A stretch of 64,000 nt of DNA from Cellulomonas sp. GTDB taxonomy: Bacteria > Actinomycetota > Actinomycetes > Actinomycetales > Cellulomonadaceae. A program made the position numbers and the translations under genes. The stretch covers positions 457,106-521,105 of the forward strand of contig NZ_JADGMY010000028.1 in the NCBI RefSeq assembly GCF_015234515.1. Direction: 5' to 3'. Positions 54,585 through 62,695 of this stretch are shown in pieces. The notes below the pieces were generated by a model. It was not told the origin of the DNA. It saw nothing but the letters and a program-made list of their open reading frames with translations, and searched no databases. How positions within the stretch are numbered: the stretch's first letter is position 1; every line of letters begins with the position of its first letter.

Positions 54585-55792
54585 GTGGCGCTCCTGGAGG
54601 GGGTCGTGGCGGTGCCGGGCCGGGGCGTGGACGTGGGCGCGTCGGCGTCGACGGCGGGCGCGGCGACGGGCAGGCGCAGGGTGAACGTGGACCCGCGGCC
54701 CGGCTGCGACCACACCGACACGTCGCCGCCGTGGTCGCCCGCGACGTGCTTGACGATCGACAGGCCCAGGCCCGTCCCGCCGGTGTCGCGCGAGCGCGCG
54801 GGGTCCACGCGGTAGAACCGCTCGAAGACGCGTTCCTGGTCGGCCTCGGCGATGCCGACGCCCTCGTCGACGACCGCGACCTCCACCAGGTCGCCCCGGC
54901 GCCGCACGCCGACGCTGACCCGCGTCCCGTCCGGCGAGTACGCGACCGCGTTGTCGAGAAGGTTGCGTACGGCCGTGACCAGCAGGTTGCGGTCCCCGAT
55001 CACGACGACGCCACGGTCGCCGCCGGCCACGACCCGGACCGCCTTCGCGTCGGCGGCCGTGCGCGCGCGGTCGACGGCCTCGGCGACGACGTCGTCGACC
55101 GCGACCTCCTCGGCGTTCTCCAGGGCGCCCGCGACCTGCAGGCGGGACAGCTCGATGATCTCGTGCACGAGGGCCGAGAGCCGGGCGGCCTCGGTGAGCA
55201 TCCGCCCGCTGAACCGGCGCACCGCCTCCGGGTCGTCGGCCGCGTCCTGGACCGTCTCGGCCAGCAGCGACAACGCGCCGACGGGGGTCTTGAGCTCGTG
55301 CGACACGTTGACGACGAAGTCGCGGCGGACGGCCTCGAGCCGTCGTGCCTGCGTGAGGTCCTCGGCGAGCAGCAGCAGGTGGTCCGGCGTCACCTGGGCG
55401 ACGCGCACCTGCAGGAGCAGGCGCGAGGGGCCCACGGGGCCCCGCGGCACGTCGAGCTCCTCGTCGCGGATCACGCCGTCGCGGCGGACGTCGGCGACCA
55501 TGTCACGCATCGAGGCGTGCACCAGCTGCCCGTCGCGGACGACGCCGAGCGCGTACGCGGGCGGGCTCGCCCGCACCACGCGGTCCTCCGCGTCGAGGAC
55601 GACCGCGGCCGAGCGCAGCACCGCGAGCGTGCGCACCAGGCCGTCCTCGAGCTCGGGCTCGGCCTGCGGCGGCACCGTGTGCTGCTCCCGCTCGCTCCAG
55701 CGGAACGCAGCGACCGCGACGGCGCCGACGAGCACGCCGATCAGCCCCGCGACCAGGGGCGCCGCCTCCAGGATCCAGTCCACGACATCCAC
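54581..55792 (-). CDS. senX3: Phosphate sensor histidine kinase SenX3/PhoR
   Basis: The 403-residue product has one membrane helix near the N-terminus (about 10-32), a PAS-like region (about 50-140), the HisKA box VVNVSHELKTPVGALSLLAE (His about 172), the N box LLDNAVAYSPDG, and the G boxes VDEGVGI and GTGLGLSIVKH. SenX3 senses phosphate state with PstSCAB and PhoU rather than phosphate directly. GTG at 55792 is taken; a TACTGT box (55791-55796) just before GTG 55783 could give a leaderless start nine bases later. Confidence 0.93.
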   Translation of the reverse strand: MDVVDWILEAAPLVAGLIGVLVGAVAVAAFRWSEREQHTVPPQAEPELEDGLVRTLAVLRSAAVVLDAEDRVVRASPPAYALGVVRDGQLVHASMRDMVADVRRDGVIRDEELDVPRGPVGPSRLLLQVRVAQVTPDHLLLLAEDLTQARRLEAVRRDFVVNVSHELKTPVGALSLLAETVQDAADDPEAVRRFSGRMLTEAARLSALVHEIIELSRLQVAGALENAEEVAVDDVVAEAVDRARTAADAKAVRVVAGGDRGVVVIGDRNLLVTAVRNLLDNAVAYSPDGTRVSVGVRRRGDLVEVAVVDEGVGIAEADQERVFERFYRVDPARSRDTGGTGLGLSIVKHVAGDHGGDVSVWSQPGRGSTFTLRLPVAAPAVDADAPTSTPRPGTATTPSRSAT

Positions 55793-55856
55793 AGTAGGCC
55801 GCCCGCCCGGCCGCCCCGAGCCGCCGTCAGGCCCGGACGCCCAACCGCCGCCACGT

Positions 55857-55885
55857 GTTCACCTGCCGGGCGGCAGTCGTTCACC
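55857..55885 (+). promoter_or_regulatory. PHO-box-like repeats upstream of phoU
   Basis: GTTCACC occurs at 55857-55863 and again at 55879-55885, 22 bp apart, that is two 11-bp periods with a degenerate middle unit. The repeats point towards phoU and lie 46 bp before its start. Confidence 0.7.
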
Positions 55886-55930
55886 GGCGCGTGCGACCGT
55901 GGCGGCCGCGACACCGACGAGAGGGAGCAC

Positions 55931-56605
55931 ATGCGGGACATCTTCGAGGCCGAGCTCACCCAGCTCGGCCAGGACCTGGTCGCGATGAGCGGCCGGGTCG
56001 AGCACGCCATGAGCAACGCCGGCACCGCGCTGCTGACGGCCGACCTCCAGCTCGCGGAGTCCGTCATCGCCGACGACCTGGCGATCGACGCCCTCGAGCG
56101 GGACCTCGACGACCGGTGCGTGCGCCTCCTCGCGCAGCAGCAGCCCGTCGCGACGGACCTGCGCGTCGTCGTCTCGGCGCTGCGCATGAGCGCGTCGCTG
56201 GAGCGCATGGGCGACCTCGCACGGCACGTCGCCCAGGTCACGCGCGCCCGCTACCCCGTCGTCGCCGTGCCGACGGGCATGGAGGCGACCTTCACGCAGA
56301 TGCAGGACGCCGCCGTGCGCGTCGCCCGGCGCGTGACCACGCTGCTGCGCACCCGGGACATGGCCCTCGCCGAGTCGATCCAGCAGGACGACGACCTGCT
56401 GGACGCGCTGCACGCCAGCACGTTCGCCTCCATGCTGTCCGGCCCGTGGGACCGCTCGGCGCAGGAGACGGTCGACGTCACGCTGCTCGGGCGGTACTAC
56501 GAGCGGTTCGGCGACCACGGCGTGTCCGTGGCGCGGCGCATGGTCTACCTGGTGACGGGCGACGTGGCCGACGCGCTCGACCCCGGCGCGGTGCGCGCAC
56601 GCTGA
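55931..56605 (+). CDS. phoU: Phosphate transport system regulator PhoU
   Basis: PhoU is a cytoplasmic metal-binding helical protein that links the Pst transporter to the sensor kinase. The 224-residue product comprises two copies of a three-helix domain (about 1-110 and 115-215); EADLQLAESVIADDLAIDALERDLDD-like and SLERMGDLARHVAQV in the first copy, and YYERFGDHGVSVARRMVY in the second, carry the ER-GD metal motifs. ATG at 55931 with GGGAG upstream. It is divergent from senX3-regX3. Confidence 0.95.
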   Translation: MRDIFEAELTQLGQDLVAMSGRVEHAMSNAGTALLTADLQLAESVIADDLAIDALERDLDDRCVRLLAQQQPVATDLRVVVSALRMSASLERMGDLARHVAQVTRARYPVVAVPTGMEATFTQMQDAAVRVARRVTTLLRTRDMALAESIQQDDDLLDALHASTFASMLSGPWDRSAQETVDVTLLGRYYERFGDHGVSVARRMVYLVTGDVADALDPGAVRAR

Positions 56606-56642
56606 CACCCGGACCGCGGGGCCCGTCGTGGTCCCGTGCACG

Positions 56643-56682
56643 CGAGAGGCGCCCGTGCCGGGGAGGGGGCGGGCGCCTCTCG
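56643..56682. terminator. Bidirectional terminator between phoU and gpmA
   Basis: CGAGAGGCGCCCG (56643-56655) and CGGGCGCCTCTCG (56670-56682) form a perfect 13-bp stem with a 14-nt loop between convergent genes. Confidence 0.8.
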
Positions 56683-56708
56683 TCGTGGTGGTCGCGTCGG
56701 GACCCGGG

Positions 56709-57449
56709 TCAGCGACCCTGGTTGGCGACCGCCGCGATGGCGGCCTTGGCGGCCTCGGGGTCGAGGTACATGCCGCCCTTCGTGACCGGCTTGAGGGTCT
56801 CCTCGTCCAGCTCGTACAGCAGCGGGATGCCCGTGGGGATGTTGATGCCGGCGATGGTCTGCTCGTCCACGTCGTCGAGGTACTTGACGATCGAGCGGAT
56901 CGAGTTGCCGTGGGCGGCGACCAGGACGACCTTGCGCGCCTTGAGGTCGGGCACGATCTCGGCCTCCCAGTACGGCAGCGCCCGCTCGAGGACCTGCGCG
57001 AGGGCCTCGGTGCGCGGGATCGGCTCACCCGCGTAGCGGGGGTCGGCGTCCTGCGAGTACTCGGAGCCGAGCTCGATCTCCGGCGGCGGGACGTCGTACG
57101 AGCGGCGCCAGAGCATGAACTGCTCCTCGCCGTACTCCTCGAGCGTCTCCTTCTTGTTCTTGCCCTGCAGCGCGCCGTAGTGACGCTCGTTGAGGCGCCA
57201 CGACCGCTTCACGGGGATCCAGTGGCGGTCCGCGACGTCGAGCGCGAGGTTCGCGGTCGTGATCGCGCGGCGCAGCAGCGACGTGTGCACGACGTCGGGC
57301 AGCACGCCCGCGTCGGTCAGCAGCGTGCCGCCACGCTTGGCCTCCTCGACGCCCTTCTCGGACAGGGGCACGTCCACCCAGCCGGTGAACAGGTTCTTGG
57401 CGTTCCACTCGCTCTCGCCGTGGCGGAGCAGCACGAGGGTGTAGGTCAT
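56709..57449 (-). CDS. gpmA: 2,3-bisphosphoglycerate-dependent phosphoglycerate mutase
   Basis: This enzyme interconverts 3- and 2-phosphoglycerate in glycolysis. The 246-residue product has [20 protein letters not shown] (catalytic His10), [30 protein letters not shown], and [16 protein letters not shown] with the second His. Full length and all active-site segments are intact. ATG at 57449 matches the family start; ATG at 57458 would add three residues. An inverted-repeat array (57521-57812) lies between this gene and mshA. Confidence 0.97.
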   Translation of the reverse strand: MTYTLVLLRHGESEWNAKNLFTGWVDVPLSEKGVEEAKRGGTLLTDAGVLPDVVHTSLLRRAITTANLALDVADRHWIPVKRSWRLNERHYGALQGKNKKETLEEYGEEQFMLWRRSYDVPPPEIELGSEYSQDADPRYAGEPIPRTEALAQVLERALPYWEAEIVPDLKARKVVLVAAHGNSIRSIVKYLDDVDEQTIAGINIPTGIPLLYELDEETLKPVTKGGMYLDPEAAKAAIAAVANQGR

Positions 57450-57520
57450 GCCCCTCATCCTGCCGCAGCCCCGGAAGACCCGCAGGGACGTCCGTCCCCC
57501 GGTCGCACCCCCCAGAGTTC

Positions 57521-57812
57521 GTGAGAGTGCAATCCAGCACCCACCCCAGGTGGTGACAGTGCAACCCAGCACCCACCCCAGGTGGTGACAGTGCAACCCA
57601 GCACCCACCCCAGGTGGTGACAGTGCAATCCAGCACCCACCCCAGGTGGTGACAGTGCAATCCAGCACCCACCCCAGGTGGTGACAGTGCAATCCAGTCG
57701 CCCTGACGCCGGCGCGGCGCGTGTCTGCTGTGACTGGATTGCACTCTCACGCCCCGGAGGGGGACCGGATTGCACTCTCACGCCCCGGAGGGGGACTGGA
57801 TTGCACTCTCAC
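57521..57812. repeat. Nine-copy two-armed repeat array between gpmA and mshA
   Basis: The motif GTGAGAGTGCAATCCAG (17 bp; GTGACAGTGCAAYCCAG in some copies) occurs six times forward at 57521, 57553, 57585, 57617, 57649 and 57681, a 32-bp period, and three times inverted at 57734, 57765 and 57796, a 31-bp period. A 36-bp centre (57698-57733) separates the two arms. Spacers in the left arm contain CCACC-3-GGTGG; those in the right arm contain CCCC-3-GGGG. It is not a CRISPR (identical spacers) and not coding. It fills most of the intergenic space before the gpmA start. Confidence 0.92.
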
Positions 57813-57832
57813 GACCCCACGGTGGGTAGGGG

Positions 57833-59167
57833 TCAGCGGGTGGGCTCGGCCGCGATCTCGTAGACCTTGAGGACCTGGTCGGCGGCCGTCGGCCACGCGT
57901 AGCGCTCCGCGACCTGGCGTGCGCCGACCGACCAGCGCGCGCGGCGCGGTGCGTCTGCGAGCGCGTCCGCGATGACGTCGGCCCAGTCGGCCGGGTCGTG
58001 GCCCGGCACCAGGCGGCCGGAGACGTCGTCGTCGACGACGGTCCGCAGGCCACCGACGTCCGCCGCGATCACCGGCGTGCCGCTGGCCTGCGCCTCGACG
58101 GCGACGAGGCCGAAGGACTCCGAGCGCGACGGCATCGCCACGAGGTCGGCCGCGCGGTACCAGGCGACGAGCTCGTCGCGCGGCGCGGGGGGACGGACCA
58201 CGACGTCGTCGTCGACACCGAGGGTCACCGCCAGCGCACGCAGCTCGCGCACCGCGGTCAACCGCCCGGACGGGCCACCGAGCACGACCAGCAGCGGGAC
58301 CGGGCGGCCGCTCGCGCGCAGCGCACCGATCGCGCGGACCAGCACGTCGGGCGCCTTGAGCGGCTGGACGCGGCCCGCGAACAGCACCACGGGCCGGTCG
58401 GTCGGCAGCCCGAGCCGACGACGTGCCTCGTCACGCGCCCCGGGCGGCCCCGGACGGAACCGGTCGAGGTCTACCCCGGGCTCGACGACGTGGACCCGCG
58501 CCGGGTCGGCCCCGTACAGCTCGACCAGCTCGCGCGCCTCCACGGGCGTCGAGGCGACCAGCGCGTCGGCGTCGGCGACGACCTGCTCCTCGCCCACGAC
58601 GCGCACGCTCGGCTCGGCGGTGTCCCCCGGCCCCAGGCTCGCGTTCTTCACCTTCGCGAGGGTGTGGGCCGTGTGCACGAGCGGCACCTCCCACCGCTGC
58701 GCCGCGATCGCACCGACCTGCCCCGACAGCCAGTAGTGCGAGTGCACGACGTCGTACCACCCCGGGCGGCGCGCGGCCTCGGACCGCAGGACGCCGGCGG
58801 CCATGCCGCACAGCACGCCCGGCAGGTCGTTCTTGTCGAGCGCCTCGAAGGGGCCTGCCGGCACGTGGTGCACGAGCACGGGCGGCGTGACGCCGGGCGG
58901 CACGTCGTCGGCGAGCAGGACCTCGCGCGCGTCGTCGGCCGTGAGTGCGCGACCCTGCGCGTCGGTGCCGTCGAGCACGACCGTCTCCGGGGAGTCGGAC
59001 CGCGTCGCACGCGTGAACACCTCGACGCGCGCGCCGCGGGCCGCGAGCGCGTGCGCGAGCTCCAGGACATACACGTTCATGCCCCCGGCATCGCCCGTCC
59101 CGGGCTGGTCGAGGGGGGAGGTGTGCACCGAGAGCATGGCGACGCGCGGCGCTCGGTCGGTGGTCAC
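57833..59167 (-). CDS. mshA: D-inositol-3-phosphate glycosyltransferase MshA
   Basis: MshA (GT4) transfers GlcNAc from UDP-GlcNAc to inositol-3-phosphate, the first step of mycothiol synthesis. The 444-residue product has [20 protein letters not shown] and [57 protein letters not shown] and the E-x7-E segment [17 protein letters not shown]; these are the MshA motifs. GTG at 59167 follows GACAAT (59174-59179) by six bases, giving a leaderless start; an open frame upstream has no support. Mycothiol is restricted to actinobacteria. Confidence 0.95.
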   Translation of the reverse strand: MTTDRAPRVAMLSVHTSPLDQPGTGDAGGMNVYVLELAHALAARGARVEVFTRATRSDSPETVVLDGTDAQGRALTADDAREVLLADDVPPGVTPPVLVHHVPAGPFEALDKNDLPGVLCGMAAGVLRSEAARRPGWYDVVHSHYWLSGQVGAIAAQRWEVPLVHTAHTLAKVKNASLGPGDTAEPSVRVVGEEQVVADADALVASTPVEARELVELYGADPARVHVVEPGVDLDRFRPGPPGARDEARRRLGLPTDRPVVLFAGRVQPLKAPDVLVRAIGALRASGRPVPLLVVLGGPSGRLTAVRELRALAVTLGVDDDVVVRPPAPRDELVAWYRAADLVAMPSRSESFGLVAVEAQASGTPVIAADVGGLRTVVDDDVSGRLVPGHDPADWADVIADALADAPRRARWSVGARQVAERYAWPTAADQVLKVYEIAAEPTR

Positions 59168-59249
59168 CGGACCATTGTCGCCCGGCACGGTGCCGTGCGC
59201 GCCACCGCACCGAGGCGCCGGTCGGGGCGCGTGCGGTCGGCGGACGGGC

Positions 59250-59771
59250 TCAGCCCCGGGCGACGGGGACACGACCCCGCGCACGCTCGGTGTCCGCCAT
59301 GACGCGCAGCGGGACGCCGAGGCCGTAGGTCACGAAGTCGCCGTGGGGCGTGAGCCGCACCATCACGACGTCCCCGCGCTCGGCGTCCGGCTCGGTCAGC
59401 CCGCGCAGCAGGCGCCGGCGCACGTCGTCCGGGGCGTCGCCGACCGGCAGCACCTGCGCGGTCGCGGGGACGGTGACGGTCGCGGGCGGGATCGGCGCGA
59501 CCAGCGCGAGCAGGCCGCCGCGGCGGACCGGGACCGTGACGGAGACCTCCGGCTGGTGCCGCAGGTGGGTCACCTTCCAGTCCGTCTCCGTCGCGGCGAA
59601 CCACAGGTCGTCGCCGTGCACGGCGGGGGTGACGCCGACGCTGCGGCCCCGCCCGTGCCGGTTGACCATCGCGATCACCATGAACGGCTGGCGGGCCAGC
59701 GCGCGCCACACCTGCTCGGTCGTCAGCGAAGGGCGGCCTGCCGCCGGCCGGTCCGTCTCGGGCTGCGGCAT
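59250..59771 (-). CDS. PPOX-type FMN-binding split-barrel protein
   Basis: The 173-residue product fits the pyridoxamine 5'-phosphate oxidase-like FMN-binding split-barrel family, with [42 protein letters not shown] split across strands 1 to 4, and [14 protein letters not shown]. Such proteins include F420- or FMN-dependent reductases; no function can be assigned here. ATG at 59771 has GGAGGAG upstream. It lies between mshA and the lactonase group, in the same direction. Confidence 0.75.
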   Translation of the reverse strand: MPQPETDRPAAGRPSLTTEQVWRALARQPFMVIAMVNRHGRGRSVGVTPAVHGDDLWFAATETDWKVTHLRHQPEVSVTVPVRRGGLLALVAPIPPATVTVPATAQVLPVGDAPDDVRRRLLRGLTEPDAERGDVVMVRLTPHGDFVTYGLGVPLRVMADTERARGRVPVARG

Positions 59772-59831
59772 CGGGACTCCTCCAAGGGTGCTGACGGTCC
59801 GGTGACCGTCGGGCGTGACGCTACCCCGGGC

Positions 59832-60065
59832 TCACGGGGGGACCGACCGGCGCACGGCCGCGCGGACGAGCGCCTGCGTCACGACGGGGTGCGCGAGCCG
59901 GACGGGGGCGAAGTAGGCACGACCGCGCCAGCCGTGCAGCGGAACGGCCGTGACGACGCGCAGCAGGCGGCGCTGCGCGTCGACGCCCACACCGACCCGG
60001 AAGTCGCGCCGGGTCACGGCGCGCCGCCCGCGACGACGAAGAGCGCCTGTCGCCTCGACGCCCAC
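59832..60065 (-). pseudogene. DUF2867-like C-terminal fragment
   Basis: This short ORF (77 codons from GTG 60065, or 61 from GTG 60017) encodes DFRVGVGVDAQRRLLRVVTAV, then PLHGWRGRAYFAPVRLAHP, resembling the last part of DUF2867-type proteins, which are normally 150 residues or more. The N-terminal part is missing: upstream lies the lactonase gene, whose stop is at 60071. Codon use becomes typical only after about 60017. It may be a truncated remnant or a genuine short protein; no ribosome binding site is evident. Confidence 0.5.
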
Positions 60066-60070
60066 GGGCG

Positions 60071-61153
60071 TCAGCGCGGAGCCACCTGGACCACGCACGC
60101 CGGTGACGGCAGCTCCACCCGGGACACCTGCGCGCCGTGCGGGTCGTGCACGACGAGCGCGTGCGCGTCCTGCAGCGCGACGACCGTCCAGCCGTGCACG
60201 ACCTCGAGGTGGCGCGGCGTCGGACCGCTCAGGGGCTGCGTCCGCGGGGCGCCGAGGGAGCCGTCGGCGTGCACGTCGAACACGCGCAGGACGTCGGGAC
60301 CCTGCAGGCCCAGCGCCCGCACCCCCAGGACGAGCCGGTCGCCGTCGAGCAGGACGTGCGACGGCGAGCGTCGCACGCCGTCGGCCGACTGGTCCTCGGG
60401 CACCGCGGGGACGCGCTGCAGCACCGTGCCGGTGGCCGACGCCGCGTCCCAGAGCAGCACGTGGACGCTCGCGTCGAGCTCCCCGACGACGTACAGGTTC
60501 GCGCCGTCGGCCGCGAAGGCGACGTGCCGCGGGCCGGTGCCGGGCGGGAGGGTCGCGGCGACGCCGTCGGGCGTGAGCAGGCCGTCGACGCGGCGCGCGT
60601 AGCGCCGCAGCTCGTCGGTGCCGAGGTCGGCGACGAGGACGTGCCGGCCGTCGGGCGTCAGCGCGACGAAGTGGGCGTGCGGCCCCTCCTGGCGATCGGT
60701 GTCCGGGCCCGTGCCGGCGTGGCCGAACGTCTGCGCCGGTCTGCCGGAGGCGACGACGTCGGGGGCGAACGCGCCGTCGGGCGTCAGGGGCACGACGCCC
60801 AGGACGCCGTCGACGTAGTTGGCGACGTAGAGCGTGTCGTCGACGACGAGCAGGTGGCAGGGCGCCACGCCGCCGGACGTGACCGTGGCGCGCGCGGTCA
60901 GGCCGCCGTCGTCGTCGACCTCGAAGGCCGTCACGGCCCCAGGGTCGCTCTCCCCCGCCGCGTACAGCCACCGGCCGCCCGGGTGCGTCGCGACGAACGT
61001 CGGCGCCGGGGTCTCGACGACCAGCCGCGGCTCGCCCAGCACGCCGGTCGTCTCGTCGAGGCCGACGCGCCACACCCCCTCGCCGAGCCCGGCCGTGGTG
61101 CCGATGCCGGCGTGCGGAAACGTGCCGATCCACAGGTCTGTCGCAGCGCTCAC
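60071..61153 (-). CDS. Lactonase family protein, seven-bladed beta-propeller (Pgl-like)
   Basis: The 360-residue product has the 6-phosphogluconolactonase (YbhE-type) propeller profile: IGTFPHAGIGT, PTFVATHPGGRWLYAAGES, VAPCHLLVVDDTLYVANYVDG, GPHAHFVALTPDGRHVLVADLG and TGPRHVAFAADGANLYVVGEL. It may hydrolyse 6-phosphogluconolactone or another sugar lactone. GTG at 61153 follows TAGGGT (61160-61165) by six bases, giving a leaderless start. It is close to the xylose genes but separated from the ROK gene by a hairpin. Confidence 0.85.
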   Translation of the reverse strand: MSAATDLWIGTFPHAGIGTTAGLGEGVWRVGLDETTGVLGEPRLVVETPAPTFVATHPGGRWLYAAGESDPGAVTAFEVDDDGGLTARATVTSGGVAPCHLLVVDDTLYVANYVDGVLGVVPLTPDGAFAPDVVASGRPAQTFGHAGTGPDTDRQEGPHAHFVALTPDGRHVLVADLGTDELRRYARRVDGLLTPDGVAATLPPGTGPRHVAFAADGANLYVVGELDASVHVLLWDAASATGTVLQRVPAVPEDQSADGVRRSPSHVLLDGDRLVLGVRALGLQGPDVLRVFDVHADGSLGAPRTQPLSGPTPRHLEVVHGWTVVALQDAHALVVHDPHGAQVSRVELPSPACVVQVAPR

Positions 61154-61218
61154 GCCAGGACCCTACGCAACGACCCCCCACCCCGTCCCGACCACTCGAA
61201 CCCGAACCCGCCGAACAC

Positions 61219-61260
61219 GCACTTCGGCGGCTCATGGCGTCGCAGAAGCCGCCGAAGTGC
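61219..61260. terminator. 14-bp hairpin between ROK gene and lactonase
   Basis: GCACTTCGGCGGCT (61219-61232) and AGCCGCCGAAGTGC (61247-61260) are perfect arms with a 14-nt loop, 18 nt after the ROK stop. No U-tract is present, so it may be a dispersed repeat rather than a plain terminator. Confidence 0.7.
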
Positions 61261-61278
61261 GGGCTCGACGGCGGGACG

Positions 61279-62595
61279 TCAGGAGGTGGTCGCGAACCAG
61301 GGGGTCGGGTCGGAGACGACCGTGCGCAGGACCGCGAGCGCGCCACCCGTCATCGCCGGGTAGTCCCCCGCGGCCGAGCGGCGGACGCTCGGGGCGGACC
61401 AGTCGGCGAAGATCACGCGGTCGGCCAGCGCCTCGCGGACGACGTCCTGCACCTCGTCGAAGACGAGCCCGAACGTCCCGCCGAGCACGACCTCGCTGAC
61501 GTCGACCACGTTGGCGACGGTCGCGACGGCCAGCCCGAGCCACCGTGCCGCACCCCGCACGGCGTCCCGCGCGCGGGGGTCACCGGCAGCCAGGGCAGCG
61601 ACGACGTCCGCGAACGGCGCGCCGGGTGCCAGCCCGGCCGCCTGGGCGATGGCGTCCTGACCCGCGCGCTGCTCGAGCGACACGGGCCGCGTGCCGTCCG
61701 GGCCGCCGTCGACGACGACGTGCCCGATCTCGCCGCTCCAGCCGTGGCGGCCGAGGAAGATCTCGCCGTCGAGCACGAGCGCGCCACCCACGCCCACCTC
61801 GCCCGACACGTACAGGAACGAGGGTGCGACCCGTCCGCGGCGCGCATGGGCCTCGGCGCGCGCGGCGAGGTTCGCCTCGTTGGCGACGCGCGGCGGCAGG
61901 TCGGCCAGGACGGGGTGCGCCGCGAGCCGGCCGACGACGTCGACGTCGCGCCACCCGAGGTTCGGCGCGTAGCGCAACGGCCCGGTGATGCGGTCGACGA
62001 GGCCGGGCACCGCGAGCGCGGTGCCGGCGACGCGCACACCGTCGGCGGCGAGCGACGCCAGGACCGGTGCGGCGAGGTTCGCGAGTCGGTCGAGCACGGC
62101 GTCGGGCTCGCTGCCGCGCAGGTCGGCACGCTCGACCGTCTCGACGAGCACACCCCCCGCGAGGTCGACGGCCCGCAGCCCGAGGTAGTCGACGTTGACC
62201 TCCATGCCGACACCCGCGACGCGACCGGGCGTGGGCTCCAGCGGCACGGCGGGGCGCCCGGCGCGCGCGACGACGACCGGGTCCAGCTCGCGGACGATGC
62301 CGGCCTCGATGAGCAGGTCGACCAGCCCGGTGACCGTGCCGCGCGCGAGCCCCGTCGACGCGGCGATCTGCGCCCGGGAAGGCGGTGTGTGCGCGTCGAC
62401 GACCTGCGCGAGCGTCACGGACAGGTTGTGGGCGCGCATCTGCGCCTGCCGTGCCGCGCGTCCGCGGTCGGGCATGCGCTCGGCGGCCTGACCCTCGCGC
62501 GTCCGCGGGTTGTCGGCGAGAGTGGTGGCACTCCCGGGAGCCGCGACGACGACGGCCTGCGCGGCAGCGCCCGATCCGTCGTCCTTGCTCGGCAT
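61279..62595 (-). CDS. ROK-family transcriptional regulator, probable xylose repressor
   Basis: The 438-residue product has an Ala-rich N-terminus, a winged helix-turn-helix (about 55-105; PPSRAQIAASTGLARGTVTGLVD split by residue count), and a ROK sugar-kinase-like domain (about 120-430) with the ROK signature around FLYVSGEVGVGGALVLDGE and GWSGEIGHVVVDG. Zinc-ligand Cys of many ROK proteins were not seen. ATG at 62595 follows TAGGGT (62602-62607) by six bases, leaderless. It is divergent from xylA, and a palindrome covers its -35, the usual XylR arrangement. Sugar specificity is inferred from context. Confidence 0.88.
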   Translation of the reverse strand: MPSKDDGSGAAAQAVVVAAPGSATTLADNPRTREGQAAERMPDRGRAARQAQMRAHNLSVTLAQVVDAHTPPSRAQIAASTGLARGTVTGLVDLLIEAGIVRELDPVVVARAGRPAVPLEPTPGRVAGVGMEVNVDYLGLRAVDLAGGVLVETVERADLRGSEPDAVLDRLANLAAPVLASLAADGVRVAGTALAVPGLVDRITGPLRYAPNLGWRDVDVVGRLAAHPVLADLPPRVANEANLAARAEAHARRGRVAPSFLYVSGEVGVGGALVLDGEIFLGRHGWSGEIGHVVVDGGPDGTRPVSLEQRAGQDAIAQAAGLAPGAPFADVVAALAAGDPRARDAVRGAARWLGLAVATVANVVDVSEVVLGGTFGLVFDEVQDVVREALADRVIFADWSAPSVRRSAAGDYPAMTGGALAVLRTVVSDPTPWFATTS

Positions 62596-62617
62596 GGCTT
62601 GACCCTACCGACTCCCG

Positions 62618-62633
62618 GGGATAAATTCATCCC
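62618..62633. promoter_or_regulatory. Palindromic operator candidate between ROK gene and xylA
   Basis: GGGATAAATTCATCCC (16 bp; GGGAT/ATCCC arms around an AT-rich centre) lies between the divergent genes. It overlaps the region 17 nt upstream of the ROK -10 box (62602-62607), so binding there would repress the ROK gene, and it is placed 63 bp before xylA. Confidence 0.7.
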
Positions 62634-62695
62634 GAGAACAAAACCCGGTCGCTCGACTGACGCGCGCCCGGTCCCCCCTCGACGCGGAGGCCTCC

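Noticed and set aside
57455..57781. Open reading frames running through the 17-bp repeat array, with a repeated Cys/Trp/Gly-rich translation
   Set aside because: A 32-bp unit is not a multiple of three, so three frames repeat cyclically without stops; there is no start with a ribosome binding site and the composition is not protein-like.
57521..57812. Possible CRISPR array
   Set aside because: Spacers are identical within each arm, repeat units are only 12-17 bp, orientation flips in the middle, and no cas gene is present.
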